From: Leadbetterella lacunae
GTDB taxonomy: Bacteria; Bacteroidota; Bacteroidia; Cytophagales; Spirosomataceae
NCBI RefSeq assembly: GCF_042649125.1
Contig: NZ_JBHRYQ010000001.1
Location: forward strand, 4,092,001-4,156,000
Length of the DNA: 64,000 bases
Direction of reading: 5' to 3'
Positions within the stretch are counted from its first letter, which is position 1; the number at the start of each line of letters is the position of its first letter. Below the pieces are notes generated by a model. It was not told where the DNA came from and made no database searches. It was given only the letters and a program-made list of their open reading frames with translations. A program made the position numbers and the translations under genes. Below are positions 44,857-53,555 of the stretch, piece after piece.

Positions 44857-47403
44857 ATGAAAAAAAATCTCCTTGTTTTATGTCTTGTCATTTTGTCAAT
44901 TCAGACTTTTGCCCAAGTAAAAACCGAAAAAATAACCGCAATAGGACAAGCCACCATAAACTTATCTGAGGTATCAAAAAATTTCGCTAGGCAGACAGAA
45001 GTCTTTAGTATTCCGGATATGAGTAATTCTACGCCCAAAATCATACCGTTGCCACGTAAATATCCAGACAGTCAGTCGGTTGAGTTTTATAAAGGCCCAA
45101 GTTATGCTGCTAAAACCTTAAACACGGTTTCGAGTGTAACTTCTCCTGCACCGAGTTTTAATTTTACAGGATTTGTAGACAATATCTCAAGTATTCCGCC
45201 TGATGTTCACGGGGCAGTGGGGCCAAATCATGTAGTTACAACTTTAAATGCACGAGTTATCATTCATAATAAAACCACAGGGGCGGTTATTTCTTCTGTC
45301 TCATTAGATAATTTTTGGAGTGGGTTAAACAGTGGCAGTTTTACTGCGGACGCATTTGACCCCAAAATATATTATGACCCATTTAGCAACCGATGGGTTT
45401 TTGTGGCTTGCGGAAACTCCCGCTCACCGGAGTCTTCGCTTTTGCTTGGTGTAAGTGCAAACACCGACCCTACGGGTGATTGGAATCTCTATCGATTTGA
45501 TGTGGATGCTACCGATGTCAATTGGTTTGACTATCCGAGTTGTGGGTATAACAAAAACTGGTTTGTGGTCACAGGGAATATTTTTCCGACGGTTTCAGGG
45601 CCATTTGTGGGGGTTAAAATTTTTGTCTTTGACAAAACAGATTTATATAATGCTGGTGCTTTGTCAGTTACTACTTTTGACGATGAGGACGGCTTCACCA
45701 TAGTACCTGCAGAAACCTTCGATAATTCCTTAAATACCCTCTACATGATGGAGGAATACTCTGGTGATGGGTACTGGCGAATGACCCAAATAACGGGTAC
45801 AGGCCCGAGCCCCACATATTCTGTTTTAGGTGGAATTAGCATCGGGGCTGCCAATGAATATAGTTATACTTCGGGTGCTGCCAATAGCAGCTCTTTGCCT
45901 CAGTTGGGTTCTGTAAACAAAATTTCGTCAAACGACGCCCGAATACAGAATATGGTGTATAGGAATGGGTTTCTTTGGGCTACGCAAACAGTTTTTAAAG
46001 GCAACACCGTGCCAAAGCCCGCTGCCGTTCAGTGGCTTAAGTTTAACACCTCGCCTTCGTTGTCACTCAATCAGTTTGGTAGGGTAGATGACCCCACCAA
46101 TGCGGTCCAGTTTGCCTATCCAAGTATAACGGTTAATGCCAACGACGACGTTTTGTTGGGGTTTTCTAAGTTTTCTGATAGTCAGTATGCCAGTGCGGCG
46201 TATGCGTATAGGAAGTCGAGTGATGCGGCAGGCACTATGCAAGACCCGTATCAATATAAAACCGGAGAGGCTCCCTATTTTAAAACCTACGGAGGCACTC
46301 GTAATCGCTGGGGAGACTACAGTGTAACCGCCATTGATCCATCAAACGACCTTGATTTTTGGACCCAACAAGAGTTTGCTTCTACCCCAACTACTGGTGG
46401 TACGGTGTATGACAGATGGGCCACCCAATGGGCCAAAGTGTGTGGTACACCCGACCAACCCGATGCATTTACGGTTTCAAGTGCGACGGTTTGTTCGGGT
46501 CAAAATGCGGTGCTTTATACTGCTTCTGCAGTTTCTGGAGCCACGAGTTATACCTGGCAATTTTCCGGAACTGGGGCTACATTTAGCAGTACTACCAATA
46601 GCGTCAGCATTTCATTCTCTCCAAGTGCTACTTCGGGTACTTTGAGCGTAACCGCTAATAATAGCTGTGGCCAAAGCACAGCTTTAACTTTGGCTATATC
46701 CGTGAGCGAAATCCCTGCTACACCCGGTGCTTTTACAACATCTACCACCCCAGTTTGCAAAGGTCAGAACGCCGTGGCGTATGCTGTTGCAAGTGTGAGT
46801 GGAGCCACAAGTTACACATGGGGGTATTCGGGAAGTGGAGCTACTATATCGGGTACTACCAATAGCGTAAGCGTTTCATTCTCTCCAAGTGCTACTTCGG
46901 GGAGTTTGAGTGTTGTGGCTAACAATGCAACTTGCTCGAGCTCACCTCAAACCTTGGCCATTAATGTAAACGATGTGCCAGCGGTGCCCGTAATTTCAAC
47001 AAATAAAATCAAGATTTGCTCGGGCTTGGGTGCTATTCTTACGGCTACGGGTTGTTCGGGAACTGTTATTTGGTCAAATGGTGCTAGTGGAAACACCATA
47101 ACCGTAACACCTACCGAAAACGCAATTTATAATGCTTATTGCAGTGCCATTCCGTGTGCCAACTCTGGGCCTTCAAACAGTATTTCTATTACGGTTATAC
47201 CCCAAAGTCTCGCGGTTAGCTCTGCTACTCCGGCTCCTTTTGAGGCTACCGAACATATCACCACTACGGGCTCTGTAACTATTTCAGGTAATAAAACATA
47301 CAAAGCCGGTAAAAGTATACTGTTAAGTCCATCGCCTACTACTACAATTGGTACAAGTCCGGGGGCTATTTTTGAAGCAAAAATAGAAGGATGTAACTAT
47401 TGA
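44857..47403 (+). CDS. large secreted protein with two Ig-like repeats and a C-terminal 3-coathanger-like domain
   Basis: An 848-residue protein with a signal peptide ending near Ala18-Gln19. The first about 530 residues form a large globular domain with several Trp/Tyr-rich strands. Two tandem Ig/PKD-like repeats follow (each about 75 residues, beginning C-S-G-Q-N-A-V and C-K-G-Q-N-A-V), about 65-70% alike. A third related module and a C-terminal SILLSPSPTTTIGTSPGAIF region, typical of three-coathanger stack domains, close the protein. This layout fits type IX secretion cargo or a surface adhesin. Confidence 0.75.
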   Translation: MKKNLLVLCLVILSIQTFAQVKTEKITAIGQATINLSEVSKNFARQTEVFSIPDMSNSTPKIIPLPRKYPDSQSVEFYKGPSYAAKTLNTVSSVTSPAPSFNFTGFVDNISSIPPDVHGAVGPNHVVTTLNARVIIHNKTTGAVISSVSLDNFWSGLNSGSFTADAFDPKIYYDPFSNRWVFVACGNSRSPESSLLLGVSANTDPTGDWNLYRFDVDATDVNWFDYPSCGYNKNWFVVTGNIFPTVSGPFVGVKIFVFDKTDLYNAGALSVTTFDDEDGFTIVPAETFDNSLNTLYMMEEYSGDGYWRMTQITGTGPSPTYSVLGGISIGAANEYSYTSGAANSSSLPQLGSVNKISSNDARIQNMVYRNGFLWATQTVFKGNTVPKPAAVQWLKFNTSPSLSLNQFGRVDDPTNAVQFAYPSITVNANDDVLLGFSKFSDSQYASAAYAYRKSSDAAGTMQDPYQYKTGEAPYFKTYGGTRNRWGDYSVTAIDPSNDLDFWTQQEFASTPTTGGTVYDRWATQWAKVCGTPDQPDAFTVSSATVCSGQNAVLYTASAVSGATSYTWQFSGTGATFSSTTNSVSISFSPSATSGTLSVTANNSCGQSTALTLAISVSEIPATPGAFTTSTTPVCKGQNAVAYAVASVSGATSYTWGYSGSGATISGTTNSVSVSFSPSATSGSLSVVANNATCSSSPQTLAINVNDVPAVPVISTNKIKICSGLGAILTATGCSGTVIWSNGASGNTITVTPTENAIYNAYCSAIPCANSGPSNSISITVIPQSLAVSSATPAPFEATEHITTTGSVTISGNKTYKAGKSILLSPSPTTTIGTSPGAIFEAKIEGCNY
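46478..46968 (+). repeat. tandem repeat coding for two Ig-like modules
   Basis: Two adjacent segments of the secreted protein gene, each about 225-245 bases, share a near-identical stretch at the DNA level around 46595-46635 and 46859-46903. The identity at DNA level suggests recent duplication or gene conversion. Confidence 0.6.
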
Positions 47404-47466
47404 TAAACGGGTTACAACTTTTTTGCATGAAAAAGAATCATCATTATGAAACAAAACAATACGAAT

Positions 47467-47877
47467 ATGAAAACGAATAAAATTTGGGTGTTTTTGAGTT
47501 TGTGGAGTTTAATATTAATTGCGTGTGGCAGCGATGTCGTGACTCCTGATACGGGAGCCTTAGAAATAAAGATAACCGTAGGGCCGCTATGTCCGGTAGA
47601 GCCATGCAATAAAACCAAAGATGAGCTCAAACAGATATATGAAACCTACAGCGTGGTGTTATCAAACGAGCAAACAAAAAATGTGGTTTCTACTCAAAAA
47701 GTAAGCTCCGTAGAGACCTACGGCGAAGTCAAAATGGCAAATCTGCCGGTTGGGGAGTATGAACTAACTATAAAACCTTCCAATTTATTTACCAGTCAAA
47801 ATTTCCCCAAAAAAGTAGGAATAGAAAAAGATAAAACCACGAGTCTTCAAATAGATATCGATACCGGTATTCGTTGA
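47467..47877 (+). CDS. small lipoprotein downstream of the Ig-repeat protein
   Basis: A 136-residue protein with a lipobox L-I-A-C; the ATG at 47467 gives the better signal than the ATG at 47446. A Cys-containing loop (GPLCPVEPCNK) and beta-strand-rich C-terminus suggest a prealbumin-like or Ig-like fold. It is 63 bases after the secreted protein gene and might be its membrane partner, which is only context. Confidence 0.65.
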   Translation: MKTNKIWVFLSLWSLILIACGSDVVTPDTGALEIKITVGPLCPVEPCNKTKDELKQIYETYSVVLSNEQTKNVVSTQKVSSVETYGEVKMANLPVGEYELTIKPSNLFTSQNFPKKVGIEKDKTTSLQIDIDTGIR

Positions 47878-47928
47878 GGTTTTAATAGAAAGAAATTCTA
47901 TTTTGTGTTTCACAAACAAATACCCTAC

Positions 47929-48480
47929 ATGGCAAATACCCAAAAAGCACTATTGATTATTGACATGCAGAAGGGCTCTTTTAACGCCTCTTCGCCTCGG
48001 CTGGATACTGATGGTGTAGTTTTTAGAATAAATGCACTTGCCGCTATTTTTAGAGAAAAGAATTTACCCGTAATTTTTATTCAGCACGACGGCACAGGTT
48101 CAGGCGATTTTGAGAAAAATACCACATCGTGGGAGCTTTTAGATGAACTTGACGTGTATGCTAGCGATATTTTGTTTGATAAATATGCCAACGACGTATT
48201 TTACGAATCGGGTTTTCAGTCGAAACTAAACGAATTGGGAGTAGGCGAACTATATATCACAGGCTGTGCCACAGAATTTTGTGTAGAATCTAGCATTCAG
48301 TCTGCTTTGGTAAAAGACTACAACATTACAGTGGTTTCAGATGGCCACACCACCGCCGACCGGCCGCATTTGGATGCCGAAAAAATAATAGAACACTACA
48401 ACTGGGTTTGGCAAGACATGGTGCCCACCAAAGGACGCATAGAAGTAAAGCCATTTGATGAGATTGTGGTTGGTTTTTGA
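47929..48480 (+). CDS. cysteine hydrolase of the isochorismatase family
   Basis: From the ATG at 47929 the protein has 183 residues. The catalytic triad is visible: Asp in LLIIDMQKG, Lys in FDKYANDVF and Cys in ITGCATEFCVESS, with the cis-peptide-forming GCATEF motif. Family members include nicotinamidase, isochorismatase and other amidases; the substrate is not clear. It is a single-gene unit. Confidence 0.88.
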   Translation: MANTQKALLIIDMQKGSFNASSPRLDTDGVVFRINALAAIFREKNLPVIFIQHDGTGSGDFEKNTTSWELLDELDVYASDILFDKYANDVFYESGFQSKLNELGVGELYITGCATEFCVESSIQSALVKDYNITVVSDGHTTADRPHLDAEKIIEHYNWVWQDMVPTKGRIEVKPFDEIVVGF

Positions 48481-48604
48481 CAAATAAAAGACGGTCCTTA
48501 CTGTTTGGTTGGTTCTATAAGGTTATCTAATCATTGTTTTTTTTGAATGATATGAATCAAATGGTTTCGTTATTTCGTTTTAGGTCAACTAATAAGAGAT
48601 TTTA

Positions 48605-49708
48605 ATGAACAGAACCGAATTTCTAAAACTTTGCGGAATCCTTGGCGTGGGGCTGCCCATGCAGTCGGCTTTGGCATCTTGCCAGCAGAGCACGGTTGCA
48701 CCCTCAAGTTTTACGGGCAAAGTGCTCATAATCGGTGCAGGAGCAGGTGGCTTGTCGGCTGGGTATTTGCTTAAACAGCAGGGTATTGCCTTTGAAATTT
48801 TAGAAGCCTCCTCTCGGTTCGGCGGTAGAATGCGGATAAACACCACATTTGCCGACTTTCCCATTCCCTTGGGTGCCGAATGGCTCGAAACCTCTCCTTC
48901 GGTATTTCAGGAAATAGTAAACGACGCCAAAGTAAGCGTCAATATAAAAACGGTGGCCGACGACCCCGACCGAAAATTTGTGGGCTCGTCGTGGTATTCC
49001 TTCTTTGAAGAATACATTGTTCCTGCTGTCTTGCCGCACATTCGGTACGACCACGTAGTGAGTTCTATCGATTATTCTAACCTAAAAATACAGGTAAACA
49101 GCTCAAAAGGAACATTTGTGGCCGACAAAGTGATAGTCTCAGTGCCATTGAAAATCTTACAAGACAAAGCCATTAGCTTTAGCCCGAGTTTACCCGCCGA
49201 AAAACTCAATGCCATCGCCAATACCAACATTTGGGAGGGTTTTAAAGCCTTTTTTGAGTTTTCCGAAAACTTCTATGGCGAAGGCCACGAGTACGCCATT
49301 TCTCCCAAAACTGACGGACAAAAGATCTATTATGATGCCAGCTTAGGCCAAAACACCCAAAAGCATATCTTGGGGCTTTTTGTGGTCGGCAAACCCGCAC
49401 AAGTCTATCTTTCGCTTTCTGACGCAGCCCTGAAAAAATACGTGCTGTCAGAACTCGACGCACTTTATGCAAACAAAGCCTCGTCAAAATACCTCAAACA
49501 CATCAGTCAAAACTGGAACGCTGAGCCCTATATCAGAGGCGGTTACATGTCAGACTATGCAGATTGGCGAACGGTAAAAATTTTGGGAGAACCAGTGGCC
49601 GACAAGCTTTATTTTGCGGGCGGAGCCTATACCGACGGCGAAGACTGGGTTTCGGTGCACACAGCGGCACGGTCAGCCAAGGTGGCGGTGGGCAATTTGC
49701 TCAAATGA
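48605..49708 (+). CDS. exported FAD-dependent amine-oxidase-like protein
   Basis: A 367-residue flavoprotein. The N-terminus has a signal-like segment ending L-A-S-C, a possible lipobox. The FAD motif IIGAGAGGLSAGYLLK and the downstream RFGGRMR segment match the flavin amine oxidase family, and the C-terminal FAGGAYTDGEDWVSVHTA is the second FAD motif. It is about 80 residues shorter than typical monoamine oxidases, with a reduced substrate domain. Substrate unknown. Confidence 0.82.
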   Translation: MNRTEFLKLCGILGVGLPMQSALASCQQSTVAPSSFTGKVLIIGAGAGGLSAGYLLKQQGIAFEILEASSRFGGRMRINTTFADFPIPLGAEWLETSPSVFQEIVNDAKVSVNIKTVADDPDRKFVGSSWYSFFEEYIVPAVLPHIRYDHVVSSIDYSNLKIQVNSSKGTFVADKVIVSVPLKILQDKAISFSPSLPAEKLNAIANTNIWEGFKAFFEFSENFYGEGHEYAISPKTDGQKIYYDASLGQNTQKHILGLFVVGKPAQVYLSLSDAALKKYVLSELDALYANKASSKYLKHISQNWNAEPYIRGGYMSDYADWRTVKILGEPVADKLYFAGGAYTDGEDWVSVHTAARSAKVAVGNLLK

Positions 49709-49925
49709 GCATTTTCGGCTAAATAACAATTAAATTCTATTTTTAAAGGGCTATTAAAGTCGTTTATTTGGTTGATTTTCAGTCAGATGGTTAAATTGTT
49801 TTGCTTATTATTAAAACAAGAAACGCCACTTTGCTTAAAAGTAAAATATAGGTTTCTTCGTGCAAAAATCAATTTTTAAGACTAAGTTCGCACTCAAATA
49901 CAGAATACTACCTATAATAATAAAC

Positions 49926-51641
49926 ATGTCGAATTTAAATAACATCAGCAATGGTGTGATGCTAAACGCATATCCGGATAGTATCGGAGGCAGTTTGCAT
50001 GACAGCATTACCATGCTAAAGCTCCCCCAATTTAAGGATGCCTTCTCTTTGTTTTATGTGCTGCCCACTTTTTTTAACAGCGACCTAGACCGGGGTTTTT
50101 CTATCATAGACTATGACCTTAACACCGAGCTCGTTTCTGAGGCAGACCTTGCAGACCTCGAGCAGCTAAACATAGAGCTCAAGTTTGATATCATCCTCAA
50201 CCACCTTTCGGTGGCGTCGCCGCAGTTCAAAGACCTCCTTGCCAACGGAGATGCCTCGCCCTACAAAGATTTCTTTATAAACTGGAACACCTTTTGGCAG
50301 GGCAATGGACAGATGGGGCCAGATGGCATTATGATACCCAATCCCGAGCACCTCAGCAAGCTGTTTATGCGAAAGGCCGGGCTGCCCATACTAAAAGTGA
50401 GGTTTCCCGACGGCTCCGAAAAACCCTTTTGGAACACCTTCTATCAGCAGATATCGTATCATAAAATAACCGCCGCCGATGTGCCCAACTGCACTCCGGC
50501 AGAAGCTGAGGCCATAGCCAACATCGTAAATGCCGCCATAGACGCCCAGCAGCCCATTCACAACATAGACTTGGGTGACCTGGAGGCCCACAAACCAGCC
50601 GTGATAGAGCTTTTGGAGCAAAAACGAACCTATTTGGGGCAAATGGACGTAAACGGAGAGTCGCCACTCGTGTGGGAGTTTTATGAGCAAACCCTCCAAA
50701 AACTCAAAAGCTACGGCTGCAAAATACTCCGACTAGACGCCTTCGCGTATTTGCACAAAGCCATAGGACAGTCTAATTTTTTCAACAAACCCGGCACTTG
50801 GCAATACCTCGAGCGGTTTAAGCAGCTCGCCACCAAATATGACCTCATCCTATTGCCCGAAATTCACGCCGAATATGGCCTGCACCTGCATGATGAGGTA
50901 GCTCAGCAAGGGTATTTCATCTACGATTTCTTTTTGCCGGGCCTCATGATTCACGCCCTCGAAAGCGGCAGCAACCAAGCCCTCCTAAAATGGGCAAATG
51001 AGATCATCAGCAAAGGCTACAAAACCGTAAACATGCTCGGCTGCCACGACGGCATCCCCGTGCTAGACCTCAAAGGCAAAGAAGTAGACGGCCACTACCA
51101 AGAAGGCCTCTTGGCAGACAGCGAGATAGAAGAAATAATGACCAAAATAATGGAGCGAGGCGGCCGCGTAAAAAACCTCTACGGCCCCTCAGGCGAAAAA
51201 ATCTCCTACTACCAGATAAACGCCACGTTTTTTAGTGCCATAGGCGAAAATGACCAAAAAATGCTCCTCGCCAGAGCCATTCAGCTTTTTATGCCCGGCA
51301 TACCCCAAGTGTGGTACCTCGATATTTTTGCGGGCAAAAACGACTACGCAGCAGTAGACAATGGCGGCTCAGGAGGCCACAAAGAGATAAACCGAACCAC
51401 CCTTAGCCTGACAGACATAGAGGCAGGGCTCCAAAAAGATGTGGTGCTTAAGCAGCTCGAAATGATCCGCCTTCGCAACACCTCCAAGGCGTTTTTGGGC
51501 ACGGTACAGTTTAACCCTTCCGCCCCACATCAGCTAGACATCACATGGCAAAACCAAGGCGAAACCGCCAACCTCAAAGCCGACCTACTCACTCATGCAT
51601 TCACGGTTAGCCACAGCACCGCGGCAGGCACGAGTCACTAG
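49926..51641 (+). CDS. GH13_18 sucrose-phosphorylase-like enzyme
   Basis: A 571-residue protein with the alpha-amylase fold. The N-terminal AYPDSIGGSLHDSI and DRGFSIIDYDLN segments identify the GH13 subfamily 18 of sucrose and glucosylglycerate phosphorylases. The catalytic Asp is in ILRLDAFAYLHK, the acid/base Glu in LLPEIHAEYG, and the second Asp in LGCHDGIPVLD. A phosphorolytic reaction on a glucoside is likely; which one is unknown. The start is the ATG at 49926. Base composition is richer in GC than the AT-rich units to its right, most strongly in the 3' half. Confidence 0.85.
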   Translation: MSNLNNISNGVMLNAYPDSIGGSLHDSITMLKLPQFKDAFSLFYVLPTFFNSDLDRGFSIIDYDLNTELVSEADLADLEQLNIELKFDIILNHLSVASPQFKDLLANGDASPYKDFFINWNTFWQGNGQMGPDGIMIPNPEHLSKLFMRKAGLPILKVRFPDGSEKPFWNTFYQQISYHKITAADVPNCTPAEAEAIANIVNAAIDAQQPIHNIDLGDLEAHKPAVIELLEQKRTYLGQMDVNGESPLVWEFYEQTLQKLKSYGCKILRLDAFAYLHKAIGQSNFFNKPGTWQYLERFKQLATKYDLILLPEIHAEYGLHLHDEVAQQGYFIYDFFLPGLMIHALESGSNQALLKWANEIISKGYKTVNMLGCHDGIPVLDLKGKEVDGHYQEGLLADSEIEEIMTKIMERGGRVKNLYGPSGEKISYYQINATFFSAIGENDQKMLLARAIQLFMPGIPQVWYLDIFAGKNDYAAVDNGGSGGHKEINRTTLSLTDIEAGLQKDVVLKQLEMIRLRNTSKAFLGTVQFNPSAPHQLDITWQNQGETANLKADLLTHAFTVSHSTAAGTSH

Positions 51642-51665
51642 GCCACAGCCACCCAAATATATACG

Positions 51666-51703
51666 AAACCTCCCCCTGACAGCTAGCAGGCGGAGGTTTT
51701 TTT
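51666..51703 (+). terminator. terminator after the GH13_18 gene
   Basis: AAACCTCC (51666-51673) pairs with GGAGGTTT (51692-51699), with an inner CCTG/CAGG stem and a T-run through 51703. Confidence 0.8.
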
Positions 51704-52030
51704 ATATCCCGCTATCACTCCAAGGGCGATAGAATTAACCTAACCAAAACAAATAGGAGACCCAAGTTTTTTTGGGCGGCTCTCGGCACAGCCGAGACCT
51801 GGCTATCCGTTCCCGCTTTTTGGCGGCCAAAGGCCAGCCAAAAGAGCTCCACTACTATCCATGCCGCAAATCGGAAAATACACGAGTAGTTTTTAACGGA
51901 TAAAAACGCCTAACTTTTGCTATCTCAGTATAAAAAAACAAACCAAAGGACAGAAAATCCACAGCTCCAAAATCCCTGTAAAGCCTTCTAGATAGCCCAA
52001 TAAGCCAATAAATACCACTCCATTGCAAAT
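51704..52030. other. intergenic region with structured element before the cassette array
   Basis: No gene is supported. A GC-rich segment at about 51761-51847 contains three hairpins: CCCAA/TTGGG, TCTCGGC/GCCGAGA with a three-base loop, and a long stem of 51815-51824 with 51837-51847. It resembles a dispersed intergenic element. A GCCTAAC matching the RYYYAAC attC half-site lies at 51908-51914. The rest is AT-rich and without recognised features. Confidence 0.45.
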
Positions 52031-52178
52031 CTTAAAACCTTTGCATACATTTACAATAAATTCAAAAAATCCAAGCAGCCAAAATCCATTTACAGAAACC
52101 TTTAGCTGCCCAAAAAACTCACTGCTGGCTTATGCAATATGGATGCAAGTTTTGGTGTGGGTTTGATGTATTACTATG
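52031..52178 (+). repeat. attC-like repeat element, copy A
   Basis: A 148-base element repeated at 56736-56875 with about 14 differences and one 8-base gap. Its ends can pair (52034-52049 with 52140-52153), and it finishes with GTTTGATGTATTACTATG just before the first cassette gene. I interpret it as a long attC-like recombination site; it has no transposase and no inverted terminal repeats of an insertion sequence. Confidence 0.55.
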
Positions 52179-52195
52179 TTGTGCCGCATAAAATT

Positions 52196-53464
52196 ATGAG
52201 CAGAGAAGATTTAACAAATTGGCTAATTCACTTTACCAAAGCAATTGATGCTAAGGACATAGTGGATGTGTTTTATAAAGGTGAATTTAAAGAGGAAGAT
52301 TTCAAAGAGGAAAATTTTGCTGAAGATGACATTTCTGGGGATCAATTAGAATTAGATTTTACAAATCAACTTCCAGGTGGAATAAGTCGGTTTAGTGCAT
52401 ATGAAGCTTTGAAAAATATAATTGAGGAATGTGGAATAAGATATAATTTTTCGTTCCGAGATAAGATCACAACACTATATGGAGGCGAACCTGTTGTTTG
52501 TTTTACAGAAATGCCAATTCATTCCTTAATTGAGTATGCTAAAACTAGAAATGAAAAATCTAATTCAACTTATGGAATAGCTATACGAAAAAAGGATGCA
52601 TACAGGTATGGAGCCCGACCTGTTCTTTATGGATTATCTGAAAGCAATACTTTTGAATATTTGGAAAAAAGCAATACCCGCAGGATCTTAAAGGAAAATG
52701 TTTTACCTCTTGCAGAACAATTTCGTCTAGTTCCACTTATGTTAGACAAAAACATAGATTGGACTCATGAAAGAGAATGGAGAATTAAACGAAGAAACGA
52801 TATTCACCATCATACTTATATCAAGAATGACGTTTATCTTGAAGAAATAGAACATTTAAACATTTTTGAAGATGGTGGTCATTGTGAACAAATCATTGTA
52901 ATTGTGAATTCTGAACAAGAAGCAAACGAAATGTTCGATATAATATTAACCTTGAAAGATGGTTCTGGGAATGAATTCGATACAAGCTTTAATCCAAAAT
53001 CTATTGCAATACTAGTGCTTCAAAATCTAGAGAAAGAGGAAAAGGTTATTCGAAGAATTGAAGATATCAGTAACAAGTCCTATTTCAAAGTAGAACTAGA
53101 AGGTTTGTCTCAAGAAGAGCTTGATTGGTTAAAAAGACTTATTAGTCGATGTCAAAATCAGATCTCAAAAGATGCAACTGAAGAATACTTACAAAAACAT
53201 AAATTAGATCCTAGATATAATGATTTTAAGGATTCTGCAGGCTTTAGTTCAATCGTTACTTACGAAGTACGGAACAAGTATCTGAGAGGATTAATTAATT
53301 TGGGAATAGCGTTTCCAATTGGATATGGATATTCAATACGTGCAGTAGGAACACATTTTCGTTCTCAAAGCATAAGCTTTCATGAATATGTGACTAAAAA
53401 AGTCTGCGATGAATTAAACAGAGAAATAGGTAATATATTTTATGTACATTCAAACTTAGATTAA
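52196..53464 (+). CDS. AbiGi/DUF2971-like protein, probable phage-defence cargo
   Basis: A 422-residue protein from the ATG at 52196 (the frame also opens at 52139 and 52166 inside the repeat, which I consider untranslated). The first part has a LTNWLIHFTK start, CFTEMPIHSLIEY, a GIAIRKKDAYRYG segment and a HEREWRI motif. This pattern resembles the DUF2971 and AbiGi (abortive infection antitoxin) families. A second, unrecognised domain follows from about residue 280. Its AT-rich composition differs from the backbone. It is the first gene after copy A and is followed by an attC-like site. Confidence 0.6.
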   Translation: MSREDLTNWLIHFTKAIDAKDIVDVFYKGEFKEEDFKEENFAEDDISGDQLELDFTNQLPGGISRFSAYEALKNIIEECGIRYNFSFRDKITTLYGGEPVVCFTEMPIHSLIEYAKTRNEKSNSTYGIAIRKKDAYRYGARPVLYGLSESNTFEYLEKSNTRRILKENVLPLAEQFRLVPLMLDKNIDWTHEREWRIKRRNDIHHHTYIKNDVYLEEIEHLNIFEDGGHCEQIIVIVNSEQEANEMFDIILTLKDGSGNEFDTSFNPKSIAILVLQNLEKEEKVIRRIEDISNKSYFKVELEGLSQEELDWLKRLISRCQNQISKDATEEYLQKHKLDPRYNDFKDSAGFSSIVTYEVRNKYLRGLINLGIAFPIGYGYSIRAVGTHFRSQSISFHEYVTKKVCDELNREIGNIFYVHSNLD

Positions 53465-53472
53465 AATACGCG

Positions 53473-53539
53473 GCATAACATGTGACATGACGATCATGCT
53501 TCCTTTGTCAGCACGCCGCATGTCACTGAGACGTTATAC
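53473..53539 (+). other. attC-like site between the first and second cassettes
   Basis: A 67-base imperfect palindrome: GCATAAC at 53473-53479 is complementary to GTTATAC at 53533-53539 in six of seven bases, and GTGACATG (53482-53489) pairs perfectly with CATGTCAC (53519-53526). This is the size and layout of a short integron attC site (R'' L'' L' R'). Confidence 0.6.
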
Positions 53540-53555
53540 TTAATTAAAATAAAAT

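Noticed and set aside
46063..46760. Short frames in and against the Ig-repeat gene
   Set aside because: Their coding pattern follows the main gene in other frames; no independent signals.
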